A stretch of 64,000 nucleotides of DNA from Segniliparus rugosus ATCC BAA-974 (GTDB taxonomy: Bacteria > Actinomycetota > Actinomycetes > Mycobacteriales > Mycobacteriaceae): positions 248,001-312,000 of the forward strand of contig NZ_KI391953.1 of the NCBI RefSeq assembly GCF_000185725.2, written 5' to 3'. The number at the start of each line of letters is the position of its first letter. Position 1 is the stretch's first letter. This document shows positions 45,787-54,892 of the stretch, one piece after another. Under the pieces are notes generated by a model. That model searched no databases and was not told the origin of the DNA. It saw nothing but the letters and a program-made list of their open reading frames with translations. The translations under genes and the position numbers were made by a program.

Positions 45787-45972
45787 ATGACGCGTATGGG
45801 TAAGAGCGAGAAACAGCAGTACGTCGACGCGGGCTGGCCGAAGCGGGAGCACCCCGTTTCGGAGCTGGCGACCGATTGGAGCGGCGCGTTGTCGCCGTTC
45901 GGCGAGACGGAGTTCCCCCTGCCTGTGGTGGAGCTGCCGTACGTGCACCCGTCGACGCAGATCAACCGCTGA
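45787..45972 (+). CDS. Small conserved protein upstream of moaC
   Basis: 61 residues. KSEKQQYVDAGWPKREHP and GALSPFGETEFPLPVVELPY are well-formed, and a similar small gene sits before moaC2 in mycobacteria as I recall. No signal or membrane segment. ATG 45787 or 45796. Function unknown; proximity and same direction suggest co-transcription with moaC (9 bases). Confidence 0.6.
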   Translation: MTRMGKSEKQQYVDAGWPKREHPVSELATDWSGALSPFGETEFPLPVVELPYVHPSTQINR

Positions 45973-45981
45973 GCCGACGCG

Positions 45982-46464
45982 GTGGCCGGGGCCAAGCTCA
46001 CGCATCTTGACGAGTCCGGGGCGGCCCGGATGGTCGATGTGTCCGGCAAAGAGCCGGGCAAGCGGCGCGCCGTGGCCGAGGGACGCTTCCACGCGAACGA
46101 GGCCGCGCTCGGGGCGTTGGCCGATCCGAACGCGAAGAAGGGCGACGCGTTCGCCGTCGCCCGGATCGCGGGGATCATGGCGGCCAAACGGACGTCCGAG
46201 CTCATCCCTCTCTGCCATCAGATCGCTCTGACCAAGGTGACGGTCTCGTTCGAGCTGGACGACGACGGCGTGCGCATCGAGGCGGCCGCGGAGACCACGG
46301 ACCGGACCGGGGTGGAGATGGAGGCGCTCACCGCCGTTGCGGTGGCCGGGCTCACCCTGCACGACATGGTGAAAGCGGTCGATCCGTCCTCCTGGCTCGG
46401 CGAGGTCCGAGTCGTGCGCAAAGAAGGCGGCAAAACGGGCCTATGGACGGCAGTGCCGGAGTGA
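45982..46464 (+). CDS. moaC: Cyclic pyranopterin monophosphate synthase
   Basis: 160 residues. Converts 3',8-cyclo-GTP to cPMP, step two of molybdopterin synthesis. MVDVSGK, IPLCHQIAL and GVEMEALTAVAVAGLT, with the catalytic Lys region LHDMVKAVDP, identify MoaC. GTG start. Overlaps the next gene by GTGA, forming a moaC-mog-moaE operon. Confidence 0.95.
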   Translation: MAGAKLTHLDESGAARMVDVSGKEPGKRRAVAEGRFHANEAALGALADPNAKKGDAFAVARIAGIMAAKRTSELIPLCHQIALTKVTVSFELDDDGVRIEAAAETTDRTGVEMEALTAVAVAGLTLHDMVKAVDPSSWLGEVRVVRKEGGKTGLWTAVPE

Positions 46465-46934
46465 GCGCGGCGCGGGCAGTGGTCCTTGTCGCTTCGACGA
46501 GGGCCGCTTCGGGGGAGTACGAAGACCGGACGGGGCCGGTGATCGCCGCATGGCTCGGGGACCGAGGCTGCGAAGCCACGGTCCGTGTCGCATCGGACGG
46601 GGCGGCGTTCGCCGACGCGTTGCGCCTGGCCGTCTCGGACGGGCCGGAGATCGTGATCACCACAGGGGGGACGGGGATCTCCCCGACGGATCGGACTCCG
46701 GAAGCCACCAAGGCGCTGCTTGACTACGAGATCCCCGGCCTCGCGGACGCGATTCGCCGCTCGGGCGAGGCGAAAGTCCCGACCGCCGTGCTCTCCCGAG
46801 GGGTCGCCGGAGTCGCGGGGCGCACGCTCGTGGTCAATCTGCCCGGCTCGCTCGGCGGGGTCAGGGACGGCCTCGGCGTGCTGGACGGGGTGCTCGACCA
46901 CGCGCTGGCGCAATTGGAAGGAGGCGACCATTGA
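46461..46934 (+). CDS. mog: Molybdopterin adenylyltransferase (Mog/MoaB type)
   Basis: 157 residues. [17 protein letters not shown] (TGGTG MPT-binding motif) and [12 protein letters not shown] are diagnostic of the MogA/MoaB fold, which adenylylates molybdopterin before molybdenum insertion. GTG 46461 overlaps the moaC stop; a longer ATG start at 46443 has no support. It overlaps moaE by TTGA. Confidence 0.93.
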   Translation: MSAARAVVLVASTRAASGEYEDRTGPVIAAWLGDRGCEATVRVASDGAAFADALRLAVSDGPEIVITTGGTGISPTDRTPEATKALLDYEIPGLADAIRRSGEAKVPTAVLSRGVAGVAGRTLVVNLPGSLGGVRDGLGVLDGVLDHALAQLEGGDH

Positions 46935-47368
46935 GCGTCGAGATCGCCAGGGCGGCTGTGGGCGAGGAGCCTCTTTCGCTCGCCGAGCACGAGGCGTTGG
47001 TGTCGGAGGCCGCAGACGGGCACGCGGGCGCGGTGGTCGGGTTCAGCGGGAACGTCCGCGACCATGACGGCGGACGCGTGGTCCTCGGGCTCGAGTACCG
47101 CAGCCACCCCACGGCGGGGGAACAGCTCGCCGCAGTCGTGGCAGAGGTGTCGGCGGGCAGGGCAGGGGTCCGGGCGGTGGCGGCGAGCCACCGGGTGGGC
47201 ACGTTGCGGATCGGCGAAGCCGCCCTGGTGGTCGCGGTGGCGGCGGATCATCGCGCCGAGGCGTTCGGCCTCTGCCGCGACCTCGTGGACGAGATCAAAC
47301 GACGGATCCCGGTTTGGAAGCGGCAGCACTTCGCGGACGGGACCGCCGAGTGGGTGGCGGGGGCGTGA
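46931..47368 (+). CDS. moaE: Molybdopterin synthase catalytic subunit
   Basis: 145 residues. [22 protein letters not shown] and [13 protein letters not shown] carry the catalytic lysines that contact the MoaD thiocarboxylate. TTG start on the upstream stop. Its partner MoaD is encoded about 2.6 kb away on the other strand. The last twelve codons recur in a direct copy 89 bases downstream. Confidence 0.93.
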   Translation: MSVEIARAAVGEEPLSLAEHEALVSEAADGHAGAVVGFSGNVRDHDGGRVVLGLEYRSHPTAGEQLAAVVAEVSAGRAGVRAVAASHRVGTLRIGEAALVVAVAADHRAEAFGLCRDLVDEIKRRIPVWKRQHFADGTAEWVAGA

Positions 47369-47421
47369 GTTCGGGGGCGAAGTAGGCAGGCGGGTTCGGG
47401 AGCGAAGCAGATGGGCGCTGG

Positions 47422-47458
47422 GCGGACGGGACCGCCGAGCAGGTGGCAGGGGCGTGAG
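47422..47458 (+). repeat. Duplicate of the moaE 3' end
   Basis: 37 bases at 47422-47458 match 47333-47369 with three mismatches and an offset of 89. The copy encodes ADGTAEQVAGA plus TGA against moaE's [11 protein letters not shown] plus TGA. The spacer contains a smaller near-repeat (TTCGGGGGCGAAGTAG / TTCGGGAGCGAAGCAG). It lies four bases before the convergent hydrolase stop. Confidence 0.85.
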
Positions 47459-47461
47459 GCT

Positions 47462-48346
47462 TTAGCGGGGGTCGACTTTGTCGGCGAAGGCCAGCAGCCG
47501 CCCGGCGAGCGCTTCGGGCTGCTCCTCGGGCAGCCAGTGCGTTGCTTCGTCGATGGTGTGGAAGTCGATGTCCGCGCCGTCCCGCGCCGCCCGCCGCATC
47601 GCCCGCTCGCCGAGCAGCTGGTCGCGCGAGCCCCGGACGAGCAGGGTGGGGATCGGGGCCGGCCCTGGGAGATAGCCGCCCGAAACCAGCTGCGGCCATT
47701 CGTCCCGGACGAAGGTCCGATACGTGGCGGAGCCCGCCCGCGCGCGGGCCGGCTCCCGGAAGCGTTCGAGGAAGACCTCGAAGTTCTCCTCGTTCCGCGA
47801 TCCTGGAGCGGTCCCTCGCGTGAAGAGGAGGCGGAGGAAACGTTGGTTGCCCGAGCGGATGATCCACGGGCCGAGGCCGCTGCCGAGAATGTTCTGATAC
47901 AGCAGGATGCTCGGACGTTTCGCGGGCATCTGGACCCACGGCGCGGGCACGGCGACGGAGGCGACGGCAGTGAAAACCTCTGGCCTGAGGACGGCGGCGA
48001 CGAGCGAGGACCAGCCGCCCCAGTCATGGCCGACGAGCACGGGCTTGTCGAGCCCGAGCGCCTCGACGACCGCGACGATGTCCTTGGCGAACGTTTTCTT
48101 GTCGTACCCGGCGGCAGGGGCTTCGGACCAGCCGTATCCGCGAAGGTCGAGCGCGACGGCGCGGCGGTGTTCGGCGAGCAGGGGGAGCACGCCCCGCCAT
48201 GTCCACCAATGCTGCGGGAAACCGTGCACGAGCACGACCGCCTTGCCGGGTCTGTCCGCGCCCGCCTCTGCGATGTGGAAACGGATCCCGTCCGCCTCGA
48301 CCCAGCGATGCTCCACGCCGGGCAGGTCGGGCATAGTCTGGCTCAT
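47462..48346 (-). CDS. Alpha/beta hydrolase, epoxide-hydrolase-like
   Basis: 294 residues. LVHGFPQHWWTWRGVLPLL and nucleophile LVGHDWGGWSSL with Asp, the acid/His regions GSRDQLLG and DEATHWLP: the epoxide hydrolase type, comparable to mycobacterial EphF. Cytosolic. ATG 48346 follows GAGGAG. It sits between moaE and rpfA, on the rpfA strand. Confidence 0.82.
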   Translation of the reverse strand: MSQTMPDLPGVEHRWVEADGIRFHIAEAGADRPGKAVVLVHGFPQHWWTWRGVLPLLAEHRRAVALDLRGYGWSEAPAAGYDKKTFAKDIVAVVEALGLDKPVLVGHDWGGWSSLVAAVLRPEVFTAVASVAVPAPWVQMPAKRPSILLYQNILGSGLGPWIIRSGNQRFLRLLFTRGTAPGSRNEENFEVFLERFREPARARAGSATYRTFVRDEWPQLVSGGYLPGPAPIPTLLVRGSRDQLLGERAMRRAARDGADIDFHTIDEATHWLPEEQPEALAGRLLAFADKVDPR

Positions 48347-48390
48347 CGCATCGCTCCTCGTTCGCATGTGACGAGGAGTATAGAGAGCGG

Positions 48391-48434
48391 GAAAAACGAT
48401 GAGGCCCGCGCCATGGTCGGCGCGGGCCTCATCG
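48391..48434 (-). terminator. Intrinsic terminator of rpfA
   Basis: A perfect 16-bp stem (48397-48412 with 48419-48434) around a six-base loop. On the minus strand it is followed by GTTTTTC, a T-tract. It lies 18 bases after the rpfA stop. Confidence 0.9.
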
Positions 48435-48451
48435 TGATGGGCGCAGGAGCG

Positions 48452-49699
<1,248 letters not shown>

Positions 49700-49957
49700 T
49701 CAACCGCCGGAAAACGGGGGAAGAATGTCGACCACATCGCCAGGGGCGAGGGGCCTGCCGAGATCGCGGGCGGCGACGCTGTTGCGGAGATACGAACAGG
49801 TCCGCAGCACGCCGGAAAGCTCGGGCTTGGCCCGGACGAGCTCCTCGAGCAGCTCCGTGAGCGTCACGCCTTCCCGATAGGGCCTCGTCGTCTCCGCCTC
49901 GCCCGCCGCTTCCTCCGCCGCCGCGAAAAAGCGAATGGTCACCGTGTCCATGTTCAT
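49700..49957 (-). CDS. moaD: Molybdopterin synthase sulfur carrier subunit
   Basis: 85 residues, ubiquitin-like beta-grasp: VTIRFFAAAEEAAGEAETT, ending in the functional diglycine FSGG that is thiocarboxylated. It pairs with MoaE. ATG 49957 is preferred, with GTG 49960 and ATG 49951 as alternatives. Located downstream of moaA on the same strand, as in mycobacterial moaD2-moaA2. Confidence 0.93.
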   Translation of the reverse strand: MNMDTVTIRFFAAAEEAAGEAETTRPYREGVTLTELLEELVRAKPELSGVLRTCSYLRNSVAARDLGRPLAPGDVVDILPPFSGG

Positions 49958-49965
49958 CACCCTCT

Positions 49966-50119
49966 GATCACGCAGTTCGTCGGCCCTGTCGCGCTCCGGC
50001 GGCGAGACGGTCGTCCTGCGAACGCATGCCGATTCATCCGCCGATCACGCAGTTCGTCGGCCCTGTCGCGCTCCGGCGGCGAGACGGTCGCCCTGCGAAT
50101 GCATGCCGATTCATCCGCC
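49966..50119. repeat. Two tandem 77-bp copies between moaA and moaD, continuing the moaA 3' end
   Basis: Units 49966-50042 and 50043-50119 differ at two positions, and a third partial copy starts at 50120 inside moaA. The repeat therefore includes the end of moaA: its last codons and TGA (ATCGGCGGATGA on the minus strand) are present three times at 77-bp spacing. It fills nearly all the moaA-moaD interval. No long open frame is made by the repeats. Confidence 0.9.
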
Positions 50120-51202
50120 GATCGCGCTCATGGGCCGCTCAGGCTGCTGGAACCAAGGCTCGTCCATGCCGTGCCCCGCCCGCTTCGTCCACATGGCCTG
50201 GCGCCAGCGCAGCGCCAGCGCCTCGTCCAGGTCCGCGCCTTGGAGCTCCTGCGCGCGCAGCAGCGCGCGCAGGTCGGTCTCCTCTGCGGCGAACAAACAA
50301 TTGCGGACTTGTCCGTCCGCCGTGATCCGAGTCCGGTCGCAGTCGGCGCAGAACGGTTTGGTCACCGAGGCGATCACGCCGACCGAGGCCGGCCCGCCGT
50401 CCACGAGCCACCGGCTCGCGGGCGCGCTGCCCCGAGGCGCTGGATCGAGGCTCAGGCTGTGGTTGCGGCTGAGCGCGTCCAGAATCTCGTCGGCGGTGAC
50501 CATCTCGTCCCGCGACCAGGAGCGCTCCGCGTCCAGCGGCATCTGCTCGATGAACCGCAACTCGTACCCCTCGGCGAGGCAGAGGTCGAGGAGTTCTGCC
50601 GCGACCTGCCGCCAAGGCTTCGTCCCGCGCCTGGTCAACACCGCGTTCACTTTGATCGGGCGCAGGCCCGCCGCTTTCGCCGCCGCAAGCCCGGCGATCA
50701 CGTCGCCGAACCGGTTTCGGCGAGTGGACTCCGCGTAGGTGGCGGGGTCCGCCGCGTCCAACGAGACGTTCAGCCGGTCCAGACCGCTGTCGGCGAGCAG
50801 CTGCGCTTTCTGCCGCAGGCCGAGGGCGTTCGTGGTGAGCGAAAGCTCGGGCCGGGGGCGCAAGGCCGAGACCGCCCGCAGGATCTCGGGCAGCTCTTTG
50901 CGCAGGAGCGGCTCGCCGCCGGTGAACCGGACTTCAGCGACCTGCAGCGCGGTCACGGCGATCCGGACCAGGCGCACGATCTCCTCGGCGCTGAGCAGGT
51001 CGTGGTCGGGAAGCCACTGCAACCCCTCTTCTGGCATGCAGTACGTGCAGCGCAGATTGCACCGGTCGGTGAGCGAAATCCGCAAATCGGTCGCCGCGCG
51101 GCCGAAACGGTCGAGCATCGGCCCGCTCGTCGGCATGCCCGCGAACGCGGCTTCCCCGCTACGGGGTTGCGATCTCGGTAAGCCCAATGCGACGGCGGCC
51201 AT
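50111..51202 (-). CDS. moaA: GTP 3',8-cyclase
   Basis: 363 residues. Radical SAM enzyme of the first molybdopterin step. The SAM [4Fe-4S] motif is DRCNLRCTYC (CxxxCxxC) and the second cluster is in FCADCDRTR with a later Cys in NCLFA; the C-terminal GG is typical and needed for activity. A -10-like TATAAA ends about nine bases before ATG 51202, so leaderless translation is likely. Long N-terminal tail of about 25 residues before the core. Confidence 0.95.
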   Translation of the reverse strand: MAAVALGLPRSQPRSGEAAFAGMPTSGPMLDRFGRAATDLRISLTDRCNLRCTYCMPEEGLQWLPDHDLLSAEEIVRLVRIAVTALQVAEVRFTGGEPLLRKELPEILRAVSALRPRPELSLTTNALGLRQKAQLLADSGLDRLNVSLDAADPATYAESTRRNRFGDVIAGLAAAKAAGLRPIKVNAVLTRRGTKPWRQVAAELLDLCLAEGYELRFIEQMPLDAERSWSRDEMVTADEILDALSRNHSLSLDPAPRGSAPASRWLVDGGPASVGVIASVTKPFCADCDRTRITADGQVRNCLFAAEETDLRALLRAQELQGADLDEALALRWRQAMWTKRAGHGMDEPWFQQPERPMSAIGG

Positions 51203-51248
51203 CTCTATACTTTATATGCTACTCGGAGTCTCGGCAGTGTCTCGGCGG

Positions 51249-51755
51249 TCATGAATGCAAGGAGCGGAACCTCGACGCGTGGAAAACCAACGGCTCCGCG
51301 TCCGCGTCCACGGCCAACGACCGAATGCGCAACACAATAATATGGTGGTCCCCGGCGGGGATTTCCTGCTCGATCCCGCACTCCAGCCAGGCGGCGGCGT
51401 CCGCCAAGAACACGGCCCCGGCGGGCGAGGCGTGCCACCGCACTCCGTCGAAGCGCCTCTCGGCGGGTCCGGCCAGCGCGCGGCCGTGGGCGTGCTGATG
51501 CCCGGCGAGCACGCTCACGCCGATGCTCGTCGCGGTCTGGACCTGCGGCCACGTCTGCGATTCGTTGCGCACGCACAACGACACAAGGGGCGGATCGAGG
51601 GAAACAGTGACGAACGAGCTCGCCGCGAGGCCGACCGGCTCCCCGTCCTGCAAACAGCACACGGCGACCACGCCGCTGGGGAAAGAGCTGTAGGCTTCCC
51701 GCAATGCTCGCGGGTCGGCTAGATCGTCGCTGAGATCGGCGAGGCGCAGGACCAT
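51249..51755 (-). CDS. Flavin reductase domain protein
   Basis: 168 residues. [41 protein letters not shown] is the flavin reductase (FMN-binding split-barrel) core and HHIIVLRI its end. Such enzymes supply reduced flavin to two-component monooxygenases. No partner oxygenase is next to it. It diverges from the cold-shock gene and follows moaA in the same direction. Confidence 0.85.
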   Translation of the reverse strand: MVLRLADLSDDLADPRALREAYSSFPSGVVAVCCLQDGEPVGLAASSFVTVSLDPPLVSLCVRNESQTWPQVQTATSIGVSVLAGHQHAHGRALAGPAERRFDGVRWHASPAGAVFLADAAAWLECGIEQEIPAGDHHIIVLRIRSLAVDADAEPLVFHASRFRSLHS

Positions 51756-51890
51756 ATGTTCAGACTAGCCGGGTTTTTGCGCTTCTCTTTTCGCCTTGGA
51801 AGATCTACACTGGCTCGGCAAGTTTTCGGTCGTCCCGCCGGCGCTCTCCTCGAGCGCGCTCTGGGACATGGAATGAGAATGGTGATGACT

Positions 51891-52316
51891 GTGCCCACGG
51901 GGAAGGTCAAGTGGTATAGCGCGGACAAAGGCTTCGGCTTTTTGACGCAAGAGGACGGCGATGACGTCTACGTCGGCTCTTCGGCGCTGCCTGCGGGGCT
52001 GGAGGGGCTCAAGCCGGGGCAGATCGTCGAGTTCGGCATGGCGGACGGGCGTCGCGGCCCGCAGGCGCTTTCGATCCGCGTGCTCTCCACGCCCTCCGTG
52101 GCCGAGGAAGGCCGGGGCAGGGGCCGCTCGGAGCGCGCAGAGCGCCCGACGCAGAAGCACTCGCCCGAGGAGCTGCACGGCATGATCGAAGACATGATCA
52201 AGGTTCTGGAGGCGAAAGTGCAGCCCGACCTGCGGCGCAGCAAGCATCCGGACCGGGCGACCGGTCGTCGGATCGCGGAGGTGCTGCGCGCGGTGGCGAA
52301 GGAGCTGGAGGGCTAA
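51891..52316 (+). CDS. Cold-shock protein with C-terminal helical domain (mycobacterial CspB type)
   Basis: 141 residues. The N-terminal cold-shock domain has [20 protein letters not shown] (RNP1) and [12 protein letters not shown]; it is longer than CspA. The C-terminal part, from about residue 85 ([20 protein letters not shown]...), is the helical extension seen in M. tuberculosis Rv0871. GTG 51891 (MPTGKVKW) is preferred over nearby ATG 51885. RNA chaperone. Its last 40 codons are duplicated 187 bases downstream, almost unchanged. Confidence 0.88.
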   Translation: MPTGKVKWYSADKGFGFLTQEDGDDVYVGSSALPAGLEGLKPGQIVEFGMADGRRGPQALSIRVLSTPSVAEEGRGRGRSERAERPTQKHSPEELHGMIEDMIKVLEAKVQPDLRRSKHPDRATGRRIAEVLRAVAKELEG

Positions 52317-52353
52317 TTGCCAAGGAGCCGCGCGGCATGATCGAACTGCGCTG

Positions 52354-52503
52354 ATGGCCTGCTCCTCGTGGCTCGCAGGCTGGATCAAGGTTCTGGAGGC
52401 GAAAGCGCGGCCCGACCTGCGGCGCAGCAAGCATCCGGACCGGGCGACCGGTCGTCGGATCGCGGAGGTGCTGCGCGCGGTGGCGAAGGAGCTGGAGGGC
52501 TAA
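52354..52503 (+). repeat. Duplicate of the cold-shock gene 3' end, open as a 49-codon frame
   Basis: 52383-52504 copies 52196-52317 with two mismatches in 122 bases (both replacing Val-Gln by Ala-Arg), an offset of 187. The upstream part also resembles 52165-52190, interrupted by about 30 extra bases. In the same reading frame an ATG at 52354 gives a 49-residue product (MACSSWLAGW then [20 protein letters not shown]), consisting of the csp C-terminal domain alone. No ribosome-binding site is obvious. Confidence 0.8.
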
Positions 52504-52552
52504 TCTCCCTCCTCAATTTGAGGGCTAGTCTCCTTCCTTTATTTATAGGCAC

Positions 52553-52602
52553 AGAAGACGCGAACGCCCCGGCCTTGCGGGCCGGGGGCGTTCGCGTCTT
52601 CT
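52553..52602. terminator. Bidirectional terminator between cold-shock and DUF2771 genes
   Basis: A 22-bp stem (52553-52574 with 52580-52602, one bulged G) round a five-base loop. Both flanking genes end towards it, cold-shock gene plus and DUF2771 gene minus. The left flank has TCCTTCCTTTATTTATAGG. Stem strength is enough for termination in both directions. Confidence 0.85.
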
Positions 52603-52612
52603 CCTCGGCGGG

Positions 52613-53155
52613 CTAGCCGCTGATCCGAACCTTGGAAAGCTCGCAGCTGTCGGTGCACGCGAGCCAGGTGGCGCTCCAGAGGACCCCGTCCGTCTCGGGG
52701 TCGAGCACCCGAGAAGGGACGTGGACGGTCAGCGAGCGCAACTGCCATCCGTCGCCTTTGGGCTCGATCCATGTCGCGAAGGTCGGCTCTCCCTTCTTCA
52801 GGAAGGTTCGCGGCTCGGGGTGGTCCAACTGCACGCCTTCCGGGGTTTGGCGGAACCAGACGACGTCGAGGAGCCAGCCCTGAGCGACCTCCTCGGGCAC
52901 GGAGACCAGCACCCGGTCGTCCGGCCCCACCGCGATATGCGTCGGTTGGACCGAGCCGAGTTCGGTGAGGCAATGCTGGATGTCGATGTCGCAGTACTGC
53001 AGGGGCTCCACCCGCGCGTACGTCCCCGACGAGACCCACAGCGAGACTCGAGGCGGCTGTTTCGGGGCGCGGAGGGCCAAGGTGGTCGCGACGACGGCGG
53101 TGACGACCGCGACGACGGCCACCACCCCCAGGATGAACGATGGCTTCTTGAACAC
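52613..53155 (-). CDS. DUF2771-type membrane-anchored protein
   Basis: 180 residues. One N-terminal hydrophobic helix (FILGVVAVVAVVTAVVATTLAL) anchors it; the outer part has two Cys pairs (YCDIDIQHC and ACTDSC). It is followed by the MFS gene in the same direction and resembles the DUF2771 gene in mycobacteria (Rv0875c region). Function unknown. Confidence 0.7.
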   Translation of the reverse strand: MFKKPSFILGVVAVVAVVTAVVATTLALRAPKQPPRVSLWVSSGTYARVEPLQYCDIDIQHCLTELGSVQPTHIAVGPDDRVLVSVPEEVAQGWLLDVVWFRQTPEGVQLDHPEPRTFLKKGEPTFATWIEPKGDGWQLRSLTVHVPSRVLDPETDGVLWSATWLACTDSCELSKVRISG

Positions 53156-53159
53156 CGGC

Positions 53160-54878
53160 TTAGCGTACGCGGCCCACGTGCTCGGGCCGCTTGCCCCCGA
53201 GGTTCGGAATGAGCGATCTGCCGATGTGGCTCGCGTAGGTCTGCGCGCCGCCGACGGCGAGCACCGCCGAGGCGATGAGGAAGCCCCACCGCAGCTCGGT
53301 CGGGGCCAACAGGCCCATCGCCGCCCCGACCACCCAGGAGAGCTGCAGCACGGTCTCGGACCTGCCGAAACCGCTGGCCTGCGACTCCTCCGGGAGGTCG
53401 TCCTGGATCGAGGCGTCGAGCGCCGTCTTGGACACCGAGGCCGCGAAGCCGACGACGAACCCGGAAATCGCGGCGGTCAGGATGGTGTGGGTGAGCGCCG
53501 TGATCACGCTCATGGCGATGACGACTCCGAGCAGGGCGAGGATGACCCGCTCATGTTTGCCGAACGTGGTCCGCGTGCCCATCGCCGTCCCGGCGAACGT
53601 GCCGACCCCCGCCGCCCCGCCGATGACCCCGAGCGTCAGCAAAGAGGTGATCCCGTCCTCGTGGTGCGCTTTGGAGAAGAACGCGACATAGAGGAAGAGG
53701 TAGCCCACCATCCAGCGGATCGTTCCCACTCCCCACAGGCCGGTGATGACCCCTCGCCCGAACGGCGTCTTTTGCTTCCCGAGGCCGCGGATCTTGTCCC
53801 GCCAGCTCGTGCGGCGCGGCTCGTGCGGCTGCCGCTCCTCGTGGTAGCTCAGCGACGCGGGCACCTCGCCCTCGGTGATCTCCACCCAGCCGGGGATGCG
53901 CAGGCACAGCCAGGCCCCGAACGCGCCGAACACGATGATGAGCAGCATGGCCCCCGGCTGATGGAAGAGCTTGCCCGCGACGAACTCCACCGCGATCGCC
54001 GCCGCCCCGCCCGCCATGGACCCCCCGACCAGCGCGAACATGTTGAGCCTTGCGTTCGTGCGCACCAAGTCGATCTCGCTGGGCAGGACCCTTGGCGTGA
54101 CCGCGGCCTTGAGCAGCACGAACGATTTGCTGAGCACCATCATCCCGAGCGCGCACGGGTACAGGACGAACGGGTCGTAGTGCAGTTGGCCGCTCGCCTG
54201 GTCCCACACGCAGTTCGACGCGATGATGAGGGCGAGCAGCGCGCGGCCCGCGAACGAGGCGGCCAGCGCGGCGCGGCGGCCCTGCTGGATGCGGTCGAGG
54301 AACGGGCCGATCAGCGGGGCGATCAGCGCGAACGGCGCGATGTTCACCAGCAGGTACAGCAGCACCCGCGTCTGGCTCTCCGCTTTCGCCGCCGCGAAGA
54401 ACAGCGTCGAGGCGAGCGCGATGGCCATCGCGGCGTCGCAGGCGCTGTTGACGATGACCGGATAGGTGAGCGCGGCCAGGCCCGACTGGTCGGCCCCGTC
54501 GGCGTGCGCGGCCCTGCGGAACTGGGCGATCCCCTTCGAAGTCAGATCCTTGCTCTTCGCCGCGACCCGCCGGTGCAGCGGGCGCGCCTCGGCAGGGCCG
54601 GGCTCGGGCTCCGCCTCGCGCCGGGGCGGCAGGAACACCCCGCCGTCCACGATCCGGCTCGCCGGGGAAGCCTCTGGCTGGTTGGGCAGGGCGGGCGGCG
54701 GCTCGTACGCGGGCGTGGACGGCGCGGCGCCCTGCTGGTACGGGGAAAGCCCCCGGTCGGGCGGGAGCGGGTACCGGGCTTGGCCCGGATGCGGCATGAG
54801 GCGTCGGTCCAACCCGCTCGGTTCGACCATGATCACCGCCTCGTTTGTCGCCGTTTTGCTCTCGAAACACCGTCTCAC
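53160..54878 (-). CDS. MFS-type membrane protein (mycobacterial Rv0876c-like)
   Basis: 572 residues from GTG 54878. A Pro-rich, polar N-terminal domain of about 120 residues precedes around 12 membrane helices, with PLIGPFLDRIQQGRR (motif A-like) and LPSEIDLVRTNARLNMFALV. The MFS-like permease family here has no known substrate. The GTG 54878 start is favoured by a leaderless promoter; ATG 54830 (MVEPSGLD) is an alternative. It ends four bases before DUF2771. Confidence 0.75.
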   Translation of the reverse strand: MRRCFESKTATNEAVIMVEPSGLDRRLMPHPGQARYPLPPDRGLSPYQQGAAPSTPAYEPPPALPNQPEASPASRIVDGGVFLPPRREAEPEPGPAEARPLHRRVAAKSKDLTSKGIAQFRRAAHADGADQSGLAALTYPVIVNSACDAAMAIALASTLFFAAAKAESQTRVLLYLLVNIAPFALIAPLIGPFLDRIQQGRRAALAASFAGRALLALIIASNCVWDQASGQLHYDPFVLYPCALGMMVLSKSFVLLKAAVTPRVLPSEIDLVRTNARLNMFALVGGSMAGGAAAIAVEFVAGKLFHQPGAMLLIIVFGAFGAWLCLRIPGWVEITEGEVPASLSYHEERQPHEPRRTSWRDKIRGLGKQKTPFGRGVITGLWGVGTIRWMVGYLFLYVAFFSKAHHEDGITSLLTLGVIGGAAGVGTFAGTAMGTRTTFGKHERVILALLGVVIAMSVITALTHTILTAAISGFVVGFAASVSKTALDASIQDDLPEESQASGFGRSETVLQLSWVVGAAMGLLAPTELRWGFLIASAVLAVGGAQTYASHIGRSLIPNLGGKRPEHVGRVR

Positions 54879-54880
54879 GT

Positions 54881-54888
54881 TATTATGG
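54881..54888. promoter_or_regulatory. Overlapping divergent -10 elements
   Basis: TATTAT (54881-54886) on the plus strand lies six bases before ATG 54893, and CATAAT on the minus strand (54883-54888) lies four bases before GTG 54878. The two -10s overlap by four bases, so one AT-rich core would drive two leaderless transcripts in opposite directions, MFS and DUF3027. Confidence 0.55.
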
Positions 54889-54892
54889 CTGA

